Positions 22,954 to 34,208 of a stretch of DNA of 64,000 nucleotides are shown here, piece after piece. The notes beneath the pieces were generated by a model. It did not search any database. It worked only from the letters and a program-made list of their open reading frames with translations, and had not been told where the DNA came from. Numbering within the stretch: position 1 is the first letter of the stretch; every line of letters begins with the position of its first letter. The stretch covers positions 827,578-891,577 of the forward strand of contig NW_006768779.1 of NCBI RefSeq assembly GCF_000204055.1, read 5' to 3'. Origin of the DNA: Melampsora larici-populina 98AG31 (taxonomy: Eukaryota; Basidiomycota; Pucciniomycetes; Pucciniales; Melampsoraceae). A program made the translations under genes and the position numbers.

Positions 22954-25713
22954 TTAAGCGACATCCTCCACAGCCACAGTGGCCTCCCAATTGGTGAGCC
23001 AGTGTCGGACCAGAACCAGGTGTGAAATGGTTTCAGGGTCAAGTCGACCTCGGGACGGAACGGCGATGTTCCCAGAGATAGAGAACACCCTCTCGACCGA
23101 GGCACCAGCAGCTGCAATAGTAAGGTGTTGAAGCGCTATCTGGGCTAATACTGGTAGGCCGGTAGGTTTAGACATGCGCTGGGGAAACACGGATAATCAG
23201 CAAATGCGAATTGGCGAAAAGAAAAGAAAAAACGGCTTACTACCCAAAACTCCCCAATGCTTTCATTGGGGAGGACAGGGTCCACTCGTTGCAAGTACCG
23301 GGACACTTCTTCGAGTTCTTGAGTGGAACCACTCGATTGTTGAATCGCTGAGGTACCCAGCAGAGAATAAAATTCTTGAAGTTTCTTGTGAGTACTTGGT
23401 TTCCGACCCACAGGAACTGGAGGAGGCGAATTGGAGTCGCTTTCGGTGGGGCTGGGCTTCCAAAGCTCGTATTCATCTCGAAGGCAGCGTTTCGCATTCA
23501 CTTCAACGTCGACATGATATCGAAAGATGGTGTCCCTCTGGACAGGATCGAGAATGGTGGCAACCAGCGTTTGGTGGTTGACCTCCTCTCGGTCAAGATA
23601 TTTAACGAGCTTGTCCTCCGCTCGCTTGCAAGCTCGACCCCAGGCGCCAGGGACCTTCTGATGTTTCTGCAAGACCGTTTGAAGAGCCCATAGTACAGGC
23701 AAAACCAACTGCTTAGTCGCATCGTTAGATTGGAAGATCTGAGTCGCAGTCTCGAACATCTCAAGGATTGGCTGCATATATTCAATAGTCGCCCAGTCCG
23801 ACTTGGAGATGGCAAGGTGAGCACGTTTGGAATCCGCCGTGTAGAGTTCCAGGGACTTCCTGAGGTTGAGAGTCCGTTGTACCTGCCAATCGAAAAAGAA
23901 ATCAGCCAGTTGTAAATATAACTCGGATATATTCCTGAAAGGATGCTTGCTTACCACGTAATAAAAATAGTTCCAGCGAGTCGGAGGGCAGCTGAGAGGG
24001 AGGAGTTGAGGGTCTTCAACGCTGTCTCGGATCTTAATGAAGCCCTCCAGTTCTTGAGGGCTTTTTCTGATGTGGGTATCCAAAGCGCGGATACGGGTCA
24101 CAATGGTGGACTTCTTCTTGCGTGCGGTTAATAGTACGCTCGGCGATTCTTCGAGGTGAGATTCATCAGGGTCAACAATATCTTCATAAGCCATTTGAGA
24201 CAAGTCGATATCGTCTTTCGGAGTTTGAGTTGGGCCGTGGACTTCGAGAGAGGCCTGAGAAGTGGAGTGGTCATTTTGAGGTCCCTGGTGAGGCAACGAG
24301 TCGGGAACCGAGACGTTGAAGTCGCCTGTGCAGGGAAGTTTGTCAGGTTCGAAATGTCCGCGGGGTTCGGCCAATCCAGAGGTTTCAAAAGCGGCGATGT
24401 CTTCATCGGTGAGCTGCCCCATCCCGTCCAAAAAGTCTTTGGCCACCAAGTTGATCACATGGCACATACAGCCATGGAACCTCGACTCAAATGGCCAGTG
24501 GATGCCGATGGTCGCGTACCGATCGGCCAAAACTTTCGCCATTGCACGATTGGACGAGGCATTATCGCCAGTAACTGAGTAGTGAGTCCGAACCGCCCCG
24601 ACGTGTTCGAGCGCTTTCCAGTACACCTTTGCGAGGTTTTCGCCCGTATGCTTGCCTTCCAACTTCTGAAAGATAGATAATACAATAAGTTACACATGAT
24701 AAAACCTGCTCGAGAGACATAAAAAGGAAACTTGCCTTGAAAGCCAACAATCGACGACAGAACTTGCCTTCGGGATTGAAAAAAAACCCGTTGATGGCCA
24801 TGCACGTATGGCTGAAGTCCGCGCTGGTCCAACAGTCCGTGGCCGTCGAGATGGAACCAGTCACCGACGCGACCTCGTCGATAAGTTTGCGTTCCAAGTC
24901 AAGGAACAGTGCCTCGGAATCTGACTTCAACGCATACGAGCCGGCCAATAAAATGAGGGTGCTATCGCGCGCAATGCCTTTTGCATGAGACGACCTTCGA
25001 AAATCGAGAAGGGCAAGTTTTTGCTGATCACCGCACCAACGAGGAGGGTGCGCAACTCTTTCTTGCGGTCTGCGGCGACGATAGGGTTGCTTTCCGGCTC
25101 GATACTTCCGGGGGCATGGTTGTACCATGCGAGAGCGAGACCTGGGCACTTGCGTCGGTGCTTGTGCAAGTTAGAGTTGGGACGGCCAGCGATCGAAAGA
25201 ATGACCCTGTTAAAGACATAGACATCATGGATCAGCGTGTGTATTTCGATCGCTAGGTAGGCCACATAGATGTGACTGACGGGCAATGCAGACATGAGTA
25301 CGCTTGCGTGCCTTCAGCTTTGTTATCGTCGTTTGACGGCATGGCCTCCTAAATCCATCACAATCATCAGCATACACGTAGACTTCAGAAAATAGTCGAT
25401 TGCGTGGAATCTAACTTACATCAAAATACAGGTACACGTCGGATCGGTGTCGATGGGATCGGATTGTGGCCTCCTCGCCGTTGTGTTCAGCAGTGTCCTG
25501 CACCACGAAGGACCTAGGACGAGATGGAGGTGTGGCCTTGAGATTATTTGAAGTCGAAGAAAGACAAGGAGCTAAACCAACCACACGTGAGGCCAAAGTA
25601 ACACGGGAGCCTGACATGACATGTGAATTTGAAGACGCAGGCGCTGGGGTCACACGTCTTGCATAGGGAGAGACTTTCGAAGGCGGTGGGGTATTGTTGA
25701 CATTTCGAGGCAT
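22954..25713 (-). pseudogene. hAT transposase, one frame break
   Basis: Exons 25420-25713, 25302-25348, 24736-25206, 23955-24665, 23241-23882, 22954-23178. Motifs: a basic N-terminal extension; a partial BED-like finger (NLHKHRRKC); NLPFSIFEG; TDCWTSADF (start of the RNase-H-like core); EGKHTGENLAKVYW and TGDNASSN (a core acidic block); CHVINLVAKDF (CxxH of hAT); and the C-terminal hAT dimerisation motif AAGASVERVFSISG with NRGRL-like SRGRLDPETI. Exon 3 is one base short: the frame before about 24930 (ending WPARMR) and that after it (LKSDSEALF) are offset, with family similarity on both sides. The intron after exon 3 appears to begin with GC (GCAAGT). The coding order, termini and 8-bp duplication fit one element, but this copy is probably dead. 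Confidence 0.9.
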
Positions 25714-26583
25714 GCTTTCTAAGTAATCGGCTGGTCTATAGGTAACCAAGTCGGGCGAAATAGAACGGTTATGAAGATAAGGAGCAATTGAAGGGAGTAA
25801 AAGAAACGGTCTGAAGCACGGGAAGGGGAGGTGGTGAAGGTAAGAGAGGGGGCGAACAAAGCTTATAATAGATGGGCATGACTTACCTTGGGTCATACGA
25901 CCATTCCATCATTCCAAGCGCCCCCATCTGTCCATTAATCCAAGCCAACGCCGGCCACACGATCTCAATCTGCCCACCGGGATCTAAAGATATATCTGCC
26001 ACCATGATACAAAAGAAGAGATCAAATATAATCGGAATAGTCTACAAGCCCAAGCCACTCATATAGAGTGAGTTCGAAGTGGGAAAAGTTGAATGACAAT
26101 ATGGCGTGACGAGATGTTCCGGGTAGCTCAATCAGGATGTAGGATGGCAGGAATCAGGGACTAGGATTGGACTAGAAATCGTGTGGACCAGGATTTGTTG
26201 TTTGATATGAATTCGAACAGGTGGCGGTGTCTTCAGAGGCGGTGTTGGTGGATATCTCGTTGCCCTTCGTCAATATTGATCGTGGATAAGCAAGGAATCC
26301 AGCTTTGTGGATCCGGTGGGTGGAGGCCTTGTTTGGATGAGTATATGGTGAGTATATACTCATCCAAACAAGGATCACGGTAAAAGAAACTCAGTGAGTT
26401 TTTTTACGGATCCTCCACAAACATTGAGTATGTGTAATCATTTTACATACTCAATGTGAGTTCTCCGAGATGGAGTGTAACTCAAACAGCCCCGCAGAGG
26501 AGTACCTGTACTCCTCTGCGGGGCCCATACCCGTCTTTAGTGAGTATGAGTTGGGTATACTCATACTCACTAATGCATCCCTG
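25714..26583. other. 5' flank of the hAT transposase and right end of the giant element
   Basis: Upstream region of the transposase, then the hairpin array (26327-26573), then the right terminal repeat ending at 26583. Confidence 0.6.
26327..26573. repeat. Array of long hairpins at the right end of the giant hAT
   Basis: Four perfect stems within 250 bp: 20 bp at 26327-26346/26354-26373 (CCTTGTTTGGATGAGTATAT), 13 bp at 26421-26433/26445-26457, 16 bp at 26489-26504/26509-26524 (GCCCCGCAGAGGAGTA), and 15 bp at 26537-26551/26559-26573. A weaker fifth lies at about 26380-26407. GAGTA/TACTC recurs in all four long stems, as in subterminal transposase-binding repeats. Confidence 0.9.
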
Positions 26584-26591
26584 CTTTAGAT

Positions 26592-27650
26592 CATACATGT
26601 ACTTTTACTAGAGTAGGAGCAGTAGTTTTGGGTAAATGGGTAAAACCCAATGACCCGGCCCCGGTATGTAGGAATCCGCCCAGGATCATCAAAAGAAAAG
26701 GTTTTTTTGCATTTTTCTCCTCAACCAGCAATCCGAAAAACTTGAGGCTGGTATCATAAGATAGTCCTTCTTTGCCTACACACAATGGGCTACTGTACAC
26801 CCTCATAAGTAGCCAAGTGTTGTGTGCATGAGCAAATACTCAAAAACGTGTGTTTTGTTAGGAGGGTCTGTACGCGCTTTCCGGGGTCCTGCTCCAAGTC
26901 CTTCATAAAGAGACAACCAAACTATCACTGTGTGCAGGTGAATTAAATTCATGTGTAGAGGAGGAGCATTCAACTACGTCAGACTCACAGTGCAAACAAA
27001 CTCTCCTGGTTGGGTTCTGGTTTGTCTGACAATCAGTGCATTTGAAGGTGGAGTTTGACTGTTGGGTACAGCTTCCAAATAAAGATGGCCCACAGGAAGT
27101 GCCAATGTACACTTGATGCCCACTCCGCAAGATGTTATAAATAAATATGAGAGAGTGTATATTGATAGGGAATAGAGAAGGTTGGAAAGCATTTTGAAGT
27201 AAGGAAATACAATCAGGCCGGTGAATGATGTGATTCAAAGGCCTGGCTAGTGAGAAACACTCAGATTATCAGGTAAATTCAAGGATTGCCTGACACTCAG
27301 TAGATACTGGGATCTTGTCTCTGGTGTTGAAGATGAAAGGCAGGCAAGGGAGAGATCTCCAGAAGAAAGCCATTTATATCACTCACAATAGATTTGGGCA
27401 AAACATTGACTGCACACATCCAAGAAAATTGGTAAAACTGTGCTTGTTTCAAACAACTTTTCCAAAGCTCAACCCAATGTTTACAACCATGGGCCAAACT
27501 GCTTGCATAGGGTTTGCCTATAATGAGAAGACATGTTGTGTTTCACAGCACCAACTTTTGCCAGAATCAGTGTGTAACACAACTAACACAACATGGTAGA
27601 TAATTGAACCCTTACCTCCAAAGGTATATGCATCTTCACACCCTCACATG
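26592..27650. other. Intergenic stretch, nothing recognised
   Basis: Only short overlapping frames without motifs. Confidence 0.5.
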
Positions 27651-28249
27651 ACACCGCGGGAATGATCAAGTTCAAAACCCGATTGAGCGAAGTTGCGGTG
27701 TCCGAGTCCGCAACTTTGCTCAATCGCCGATCTTGTTCACATCTCGTTCACATCTCGTTCACAGGTTTCCCTTAAGTTGTACTCTCCCTCGTACATGACT
27801 CCGTGCCGAGCTCCTTTCTTTGTTGATTGATCTTCTGGATCACAAACAAAGATCATATTTTCCATCACACCATCCACCAATTCCCTGTCCGTATCTCAAA
27901 AGGTTCATCAAGTTCATTGTTGTTTAGCATCAGTGGTGAGCAACGTAAAGAATGGTGTAGGGACAATGCTTCTTGCAGTGTGACAAAAGCACTGCAATGA
28001 AACCTGGAAAGTAAGACCAGAATACATAGTGGCAAGGACGATGTCTGATGACTTGCAAGGGATTCTATGTATGTACTACATATGACCACGCGTCGAGAAG
28101 GAGATTGGTGTAGCAGAGGATAGCTCGAGGGAAACCTGTGAACGAGATGTGAACGAGATGTGAACGAAATCCGTGATTGAGAAAAGTTGCGGACCTGGAC
28201 ACCGCAACTTCGCTCAATCGGGTTTTGAACTTAATCATTCCTGCGGTGT
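27651..28249. mobile_element. Foldback element with about 120-bp terminal inverted repeats (599 bp)
   Basis: Left arm 27651-27771 and right arm 28128-28249 are inverted copies with about 90 percent agreement by eye. Each arm starts ACACCGC, holds an internal hairpin (GATTGAGCGAAGTTGCGG pairing with CCGCAACTTTGCTCAATC) and three TTCACATCTCG-type units, and ends AGGTTTCCCT. The 350-bp centre has no transposase. No target-site duplication could be defined. Probably a MULE-like or foldback non-autonomous element. Confidence 0.85.
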
Positions 28250-29291
28250 GAGTGGTGGTTTTTCCAGGTTTACATATGTGGTATTCTCATGGGGTGTGAT
28301 ACAGATCAAAGGATGTACACTTTGAATTCACAGTGCCTTGTTGATACTGCACACCACACCACATGCCCGGATCATTTGCTTCAATGTTTCATTGCTTGCT
28401 TGACAATGACATTGATAAATCTTTCAACTTCATGGTAAATATAGAGACAATGCTGCAATGGCTCTTGTGGCCCAAAGCGTCTGAGATTTGGTTATGATGT
28501 TGCAAACGTGTAAAGTGACTGCATACATTGGACTAAAGTGCGGAGTTATAGAGCCCAATGAAGATCTGTACTTTGAGACTGGATGCTTTGATGCTCTTGC
28601 CAAAGAAATCTGACTTAAAAACCTTTACTGTTAGTATTATTTTGATCAACACCCAAAACTTCAATAAGTGAAAGCTTGTTTGGATCCAGCAGGTATCATG
28701 TCAGCTAATCCTCAGAGTGTTCAACCAAGCCCCAGTGGTGTATAAGATGGAGACCATACCATTTACTTTTGCTGATGATCCTGTTCATCTCATCCTGTTG
28801 GGGCATTGCAAGTTTCTATTTGGGTAATGTGGGAAAGATGACACTCTCTGACAGACACTTATCTCACTGTGATACTGGTGATGGGACAGTGGGTAGCAAC
28901 AAGTCTTGCAAGCCTTGCGCTTTGGTTGGAGCTTTGCTCACTCTTGTTGCTGTGGGGTCAAGGTGGGTTATTTTCCGACACATTTATATGGTTGGTGCAA
29001 GGGCTCATTGCACTACAGCACCGATGTACCGTGGAGCTGCAAGCAAAGGTAAAAAAAATCGACGTGCACGCCTTGCTACACCCTCAATAACCTTCAGGAA
29101 CCTAATTTGAGGTGGCCAGATTTCTACCTCAATGTTTGCAAAGTGAATCATTTCCATTGATCACTGCTCATGGTAGACTAAATTCACAAAATTGCGTAAG
29201 CAGTGGGATTACAAGGAGAGAAAGACTTGTATATGTATACAAAGAATTGTAAAAATGAGAAGACAACACAAAGGCATAGATTGATGACAAC
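28250..29291. other. Intergenic stretch, nothing recognised
   Basis: Contains a 113-codon frame (28769-29110, plus) overlapped by others and lacking any family pattern; the 3' end of the phospholipase gene follows. Confidence 0.5.
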
Positions 29292-31947
29292 TCAAGAATC
29301 TATAGCACAGTAGCGTGAAAAGCAGTCCTCGCATTGAGGCGGTCTTGGAGTTCCATTACGCTGTAATTGTCGGTCAATCAAAGCGCAGCCAAGACATGCA
29401 GGCCAAGTAGGGTCCTGAGTTGTCCCAATAGACTGGGTGGCAATCGCAAAACCGTTCTCAAAATATCCATCAATTTGTGCGCCCTGCATGGTAAGCAATG
29501 TCTGTCAACTCCCTTCATGTAATATGATCTGACACGTAAGATTATGACAATTTTACTGACTGTGTATGTTGTTTCTTTAGAGGGTATGTCCGTTTTTGCT
29601 ACAGAATAGTAGTTGGGTAGATAAATCACCAGAGGGGTTGGGGCGGAATCCTTGCAACCAAAGAAAGTTGGACGTTTGTTATAGCCCAGCTTTTCAAATG
29701 TCCCGTCAATTCCATTAGGTATCCTGGCCAAAAGAAACAAAGAGATACTCGTAAGGCTCTCAGTTTAAATTATCCAAAGAAAGAAAGAACTTGTCTTTAC
29801 ACACTTGGGGAAGCGATATCCAGTATATCCAGGCTGCTGAGTTTTGAGATATGTCATGTAAATGGAAGTCCCGTTCGGATCTAGTCAAGTCATTAACATG
29901 AGTGGATGGATTCTCTAGCGAAGTGAACTGAGGACTTACATGTTACTTTTGCTTCCTCAGACGTGTCACCTGGATTGGCAGTCTATTTCAAGGAGGTGTG
30001 TAAGCAAATATGTAATTTCATTCTCCATCTTGTTGCCAGATGACCTACCGAGTCGACTGCAATGATTGCATCTACTTTTCTTGAGGGTTGTATCAACGGA
30101 AAAAGGGGGATATTCTCGTCGGCAAATCCCCCATCAGCCATGAGGATGTTGTCCATGTTGCTATCCGGGAAGATCCCAGCATCAGATTTCGTCGACTGGC
30201 CTAGACCTTTGAATGTGTTGGGCACCTATTGACAGTGAGAACTTTGACCATCAGTATCTGAGAACACGCTTGCTTTTGAGGAAAATTTCTAAACACGAAC
30301 CAGTCCCTCATAGTCGGTGTCTTTCAAGACAAGGTCAATGACTTCTTCAAACAACTTCTTTTTACCAGGAGCATCACCAACAGAGAGTATGTTGCTTGAC
30401 ATCCCCATAACAAATCCAGCGTTCTCAAACCCTAAAACACAAGACTTTGACTTCTTTTCACGCCCATCAGGCGAAGAGCCTAGATGATCGATTGGCATAG
30501 TTGCATTGAGAGCGGGGTGCCATACTGAAAAATCGTTGGGTGTGTATTCGTCTATATGCGGTATCATTGAGCCATCCTACCAGAGCTTGGTTTTCAGTGA
30601 TTTGTAAAAGCACAAGACTTACAAATAGGACTGGAAAGGGTGATAGGCTGACGGGTTCCTGGCCGACTCGTGCTCACAGCAATGATGTATGGGAATTCTC
30701 GAGTCTTGTAACCCTGAGTACCTCTAGTGGATGACCATAAAACTCTTTGGCCTTCTCTCGCCGCGCCTTGCGATGGATCGTTACTGGATATAATAATCAG
30801 CTTGAGCGTGCTGAGGCGCTTGACATCAGTCACTTACATAAAATGCCGGGAAACGATTCGTCCCCAAACGCTACAAACCATACGTGATAGATAGGAGTGA
30901 GCAAATTCCGTAATCTTTGCCCGCGCATGTAAATAAAATACGTAGGCAATTGGGGTTCCAGACTTACTCTACAAGACTGACCGGAAAGCCAGCGTCTTTC
31001 TTTTCCTTGACAGTACGTGCTACTTGATGATAATGCTTTGCGATGTTCCAATCCCACAAGTCGTTCTCTTCCGTGAGCTTCCATAATGTTTGATTCAGCA
31101 AGGGAAGCCTTGGAAAGTTTGCTGTAGCCTGCGCATAATCAGAATGAGTCACGCAAGGAAGGTGCATTCGGAAATGAGACCGAGAGCTGAGTCATATCCA
31201 CTCACCCAAGAGCCCAACAACCATGACCCTCTGTGTTTGGATGACAAGAAAAAATGGCACGCCAGCGCACATGTCAGCGTGTAGGATGAGTGATTTGAGG
31301 TGTTACTAGACAACGAAAGCGTCTTAGAACATACCCAGAAAGGCCCGCTGCGTAGTTCGCCAGCTGAACAAGGCCTCCTACTTTAGCTTGAACACCTCTC
31401 TCATTCCGCCCGTCCATGGCTTCTAGAATCGAGGCGCCGACACACAGGGCTCGAGAGCCCCCTCCACTGAAGGCAAAACCAAAGTTCGGAAGGGTTTCGG
31501 CGGTACGTCCACCTTGGTTGTTGGCACGCGCAAGGAATCCTTCAACGTCCAACCCGGTTAAGTTGAGGCGCGTGAGGTAATCTTTCCACAATGGTACAGA
31601 ATTGGCGGTTTTTTCCGAAACGTAAGTCTGTTCGGCAATAGTGATCTGTGACTGGGTTCGAGAAGGAGATATCACTGTAAGTCTGGGTCCGATCCAAAGA
31701 AGAAGCCATGCCACAACTCTACAATCATGCAGCTGAGCAAGTCAGATCAGATGGAGCTCACTTCAGCAGGCTGAGAGACCAGATTATCTGGGCAGTCCGT
31801 CCGCAATGGTGCATAATTTATCGAAGGAGAGGTTTGTAGGGCAGGATCCCTACGTTGAAATTTGAATGCGTATGAACCCAAAGGTTCGACACTAAGTAGC
31901 AGGCAGCGGAAGATTATCGAAAACACGGAGATGCTCGAAACAATCAT
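29292..31947 (-). CDS. PLB1: Secreted lysophospholipase / phospholipase B
   Basis: Complete fungal PLB-type enzyme, which removes both fatty acids from phospholipids at the cell surface. Twelve exons: 31762-31947, 31335-31651, 31206-31230 (25 bp), 30968-31128, 30838-30870, 30678-30783, 30301-30576, 30049-30225, 29940-29982, 29805-29880, 29561-29723, 29292-29483; phases agree throughout, giving 584 residues, normal for the family. Seen: an N-terminal hydrophobic signal, NYAPLRTDCP, SGGGSRAL (catalytic Arg block), GLSG/GSWLLGSW split by an intron (nucleophile Ser), FPYIIA/DGSM, LMADGGFADENIPLFPL (catalytic Asp), and the Cys-rich end WPACLGCALIDRQL...CFSRYC. The end is not GPI-like, so the enzyme is likely released or wall-bound. 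The introns are 51-110 bp. No lesion seen. Confidence 0.95.
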
Positions 31948-33362
31948 ATTGCACGCCTGTGCGGAAGCGATCGAGTGTTAGTGATTGTCAGCCAGAAATA
32001 TAATCGATTTTGCAGACGAATATCAGCCGGATGATAAGAAAGGCAGCTCGCAAGCAGATCGGGGGCATGGAGATATATGTGGTTGTAAGGCCACGGTAGC
32101 CGGCGGAACATGCCCCCACGAGTCAATGCCATAAGCATAATTAAGCCCCTCTTCCGAGTAACCTTAATGTATACAGCAGGTATCAGTTGCCGCGAATTAT
32201 CCATTGGAAACGGGATGAGGGATGATACTTTCAAACCTGTTTGGAAGCTACGGACATTGATTTAAGCGTTAGAGCGACTCGACGGTGGACACAGCCTGTA
32301 GGAGATGCCGAGCTGTGTATCCGTTTCTGGTGCCCGTGGTACGGTTCAGTTCTAACTTAACTCCCTCCTGGTGCCTGGGGGGGCCTATGTGAAGTTAAGT
32401 GTGTAGGTGAACTTGATATCAGTCATCACGCTCCCAATAATTTTATTTATTCGTGTCCTCAAGTGTCAGCGGTGCAAAAAGTAAACAGATTGGGTACCAT
32501 GGAGATGGTTCTAAAACATATTAAACCTCCTGGTGAACTCGTGCGTGCCGACTAGCGGGGGCTCGAGAGAGGGTCGACTGGATATCAAGAAAGTTTATGA
32601 AGTTAAAGACTTCCTTCTGCGATGTCACTTCTTTGTTCTCTACTTTTCTTTGCGAAGAATTCCTCAACTGCTGCTATGTTGAATTCTCCCTAATCACAAA
32701 ATGTGTATATTTAAACTCGAAGCACATTGTCCATGGGCCATTTGACCAGCAGATGGCTGCGGTAAAACCAACAGCTAGTCAATATCGCAACAAGCCGCTT
32801 CTGTTCGCCTTTCTTAAACTGTCGAGTTCAATGATGTCTGCTGCTCTCGTCATCCTGATCTTGGAGTCAATCTATGGCTTGTGATAGCGCAAGATTGATA
32901 CTCTGGAGAAATGAATAGAAAGGTCTGTTTGCCTTGACACATTTGGGAAAACATGTATTACTGGATTACACAATGTCAATGTAATTATTATTTCAAGATT
33001 AATAATGGTATACATAATACTGTAAATCTTAAGCTAATAACCTTTAAATGATCATAGATCATTATAGAGTAGAAATTGAAGTCACAAACTGAAAGATAGT
33101 AAATATATAGCTCTAAAGCTGAGTAATGAAAATGTGATCAAACTGTGCAAAATGATTTTACAAAAAAAAGGGTGAAAAGGTAGTTTATATGGGGCTTAAA
33201 AGAATGTATAGCAGCCAAAGAAATTGAAAGGATTGAGAATTTAGATTATAAGCACGTGAATGAAATTGAAAGCCATCGTTTTCATCATCCCACGTCTGTT
33301 GATCTTTTTAGTTTTTAACATATCAAGAGTAGGGATCGGAAACTTTTGACTAATTGGAAACC
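31948..33362. other. Intergenic stretch upstream of the phospholipase gene
   Basis: No gene recognised; short frames only. The region 32930-33300 is very AT-rich. Confidence 0.5.
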
Positions 33363-34208
33363 TTAGCGTCTTTGAGTAGTTGTTGTGCGTGCATATTTCC
33401 TGTGAATGCAACATGCAAAGGAATTGACGTAAATGTTCAATTCTCTACGAGGCGGAAAACACATAGAAGGCGTAGTTCACTCACGTGAGAACGGGTAGAG
33501 ACTTTTTGGCTGCCTGTAAATCTCGACGAGCTTGGCGAGCGCGCCGGCTGGCAGAGATAGGATGAGAGGTCGATCCCGAACGTGATGAGGTTTTCTGAGT
33601 AGTTTCTTGTCTTGTTGAATGCACGGAGGGAGTCGCAGGCCTACGAAGTGGCGAAGATGAGACATGTCTGCGGTCACAATGTGAGACACTATGACGATGT
33701 TCAATTCTTGACGTGCCGCTGGGAATGTTTCTGAGACCGATCAAACATGGAGATGCACTACAATTGAGCCCCCCACTCACATAACTGAACGGCCGCGAAG
33801 GCCGCGACCAAACATCAGTGAGAAGACTCACTCATCTGTTAGATGGATCGGCGCTGGGACAAGTGAAGACTGTCCACAGACATCATGATCGATATCCTCG
33901 TAATCGGGTGGCGAGCCGAGTTCATTGATGTTATCATCGACCACATTCACAGATAAACTTGAAGATTTTTTAGGGATAGAGAGAGTTGAAGACTTGGGAA
34001 AAATTCGACTCAGAACACGCTTAGCACGTTGATTGGAGTTCCATAACCTCTGCCTCAATGAGCCTTCGGTTTTTTCCACTTCACATTCCTGAAGGCCGGT
34101 ATCCATTCTTGTAGGTTTACAGGACGTGGGCAATAATTGTATACGGTGAAGATTGAGATTGTTCTTAGATCCGACTGGTAGGTTTGGATTCGGTGAAGAT
34201 GATGACAT
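33363..34208 (-). CDS. Unknown Ser/Arg-rich protein with a PPxY motif (228 residues)
   Basis: Exons 33832-34208, 33485-33757, 33363-33399 with GT-AG introns of 74 and 85 bp; all phases match. Start at 34208 (MSSSSPNP); an ATG nine codons upstream is also in frame. A basic central region (RQRLWNSNQRAKRVLSRIF) is followed by SPPDYEDIDHD, which fits the PPxY motif bound by WW domains of ubiquitin ligases of the Rsp5/Nedd4 type. The C-terminal half is strongly basic and Ser/Thr-rich (CDRRHVSSSPLRRP, ASRRARQARRDLQAAKKS). No transmembrane segment or signal peptide. Possibly an arrestin-like adaptor fragment or a nuclear protein; function unknown. Confidence 0.62.

Larger units (their letters stand above)
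12421..26583. mobile_element. Giant hAT-type transposon with cargo genes (14,163 bp)
   Basis: Left end CAGGGATGCAGCAGTGAGT (12421-12439); the right end read inward is CAGGGATGCATTAGTGAGT (26583 back to 26565): 17 of 19 bases agree. Both are flanked by the same 8-mer, CTTTAGAT (12413-12420 and 26584-26591). The CAGGG-type terminus and 8-bp duplication are diagnostic of hAT elements, and a hAT transposase gene lies inside near the right end (22954-25713). Most hAT elements are below 5 kb. This one also encloses a second transposase-like gene (17848-21850), three open genes (13314-14874, 15786-16471, 16872-17392), two GC-rich islands and hairpin arrays. Perfect duplications imply one insertion event of the whole unit, or insertion of a smaller element later enlarged by nested insertion. 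Both transposase genes carry lesions, so this copy is probably not self-mobile. Confidence 0.93.

Noticed and set aside
23174..24582. Plus-strand frames of up to 140 codons across the hAT transposase
   Set aside because: Antisense shadows of the conserved minus-strand coding sequence.
28769..29110. 113-codon plus-strand frame
   Set aside because: Overlapped by an equally open frame in another register; no family similarity.
30594..30680. An in-frame extension of phospholipase exon 6 past 30678
   Set aside because: Keeping it makes the next junction out of phase; using the GTGAGC donor at 30677 gives the conserved FPYIIA/DG join.
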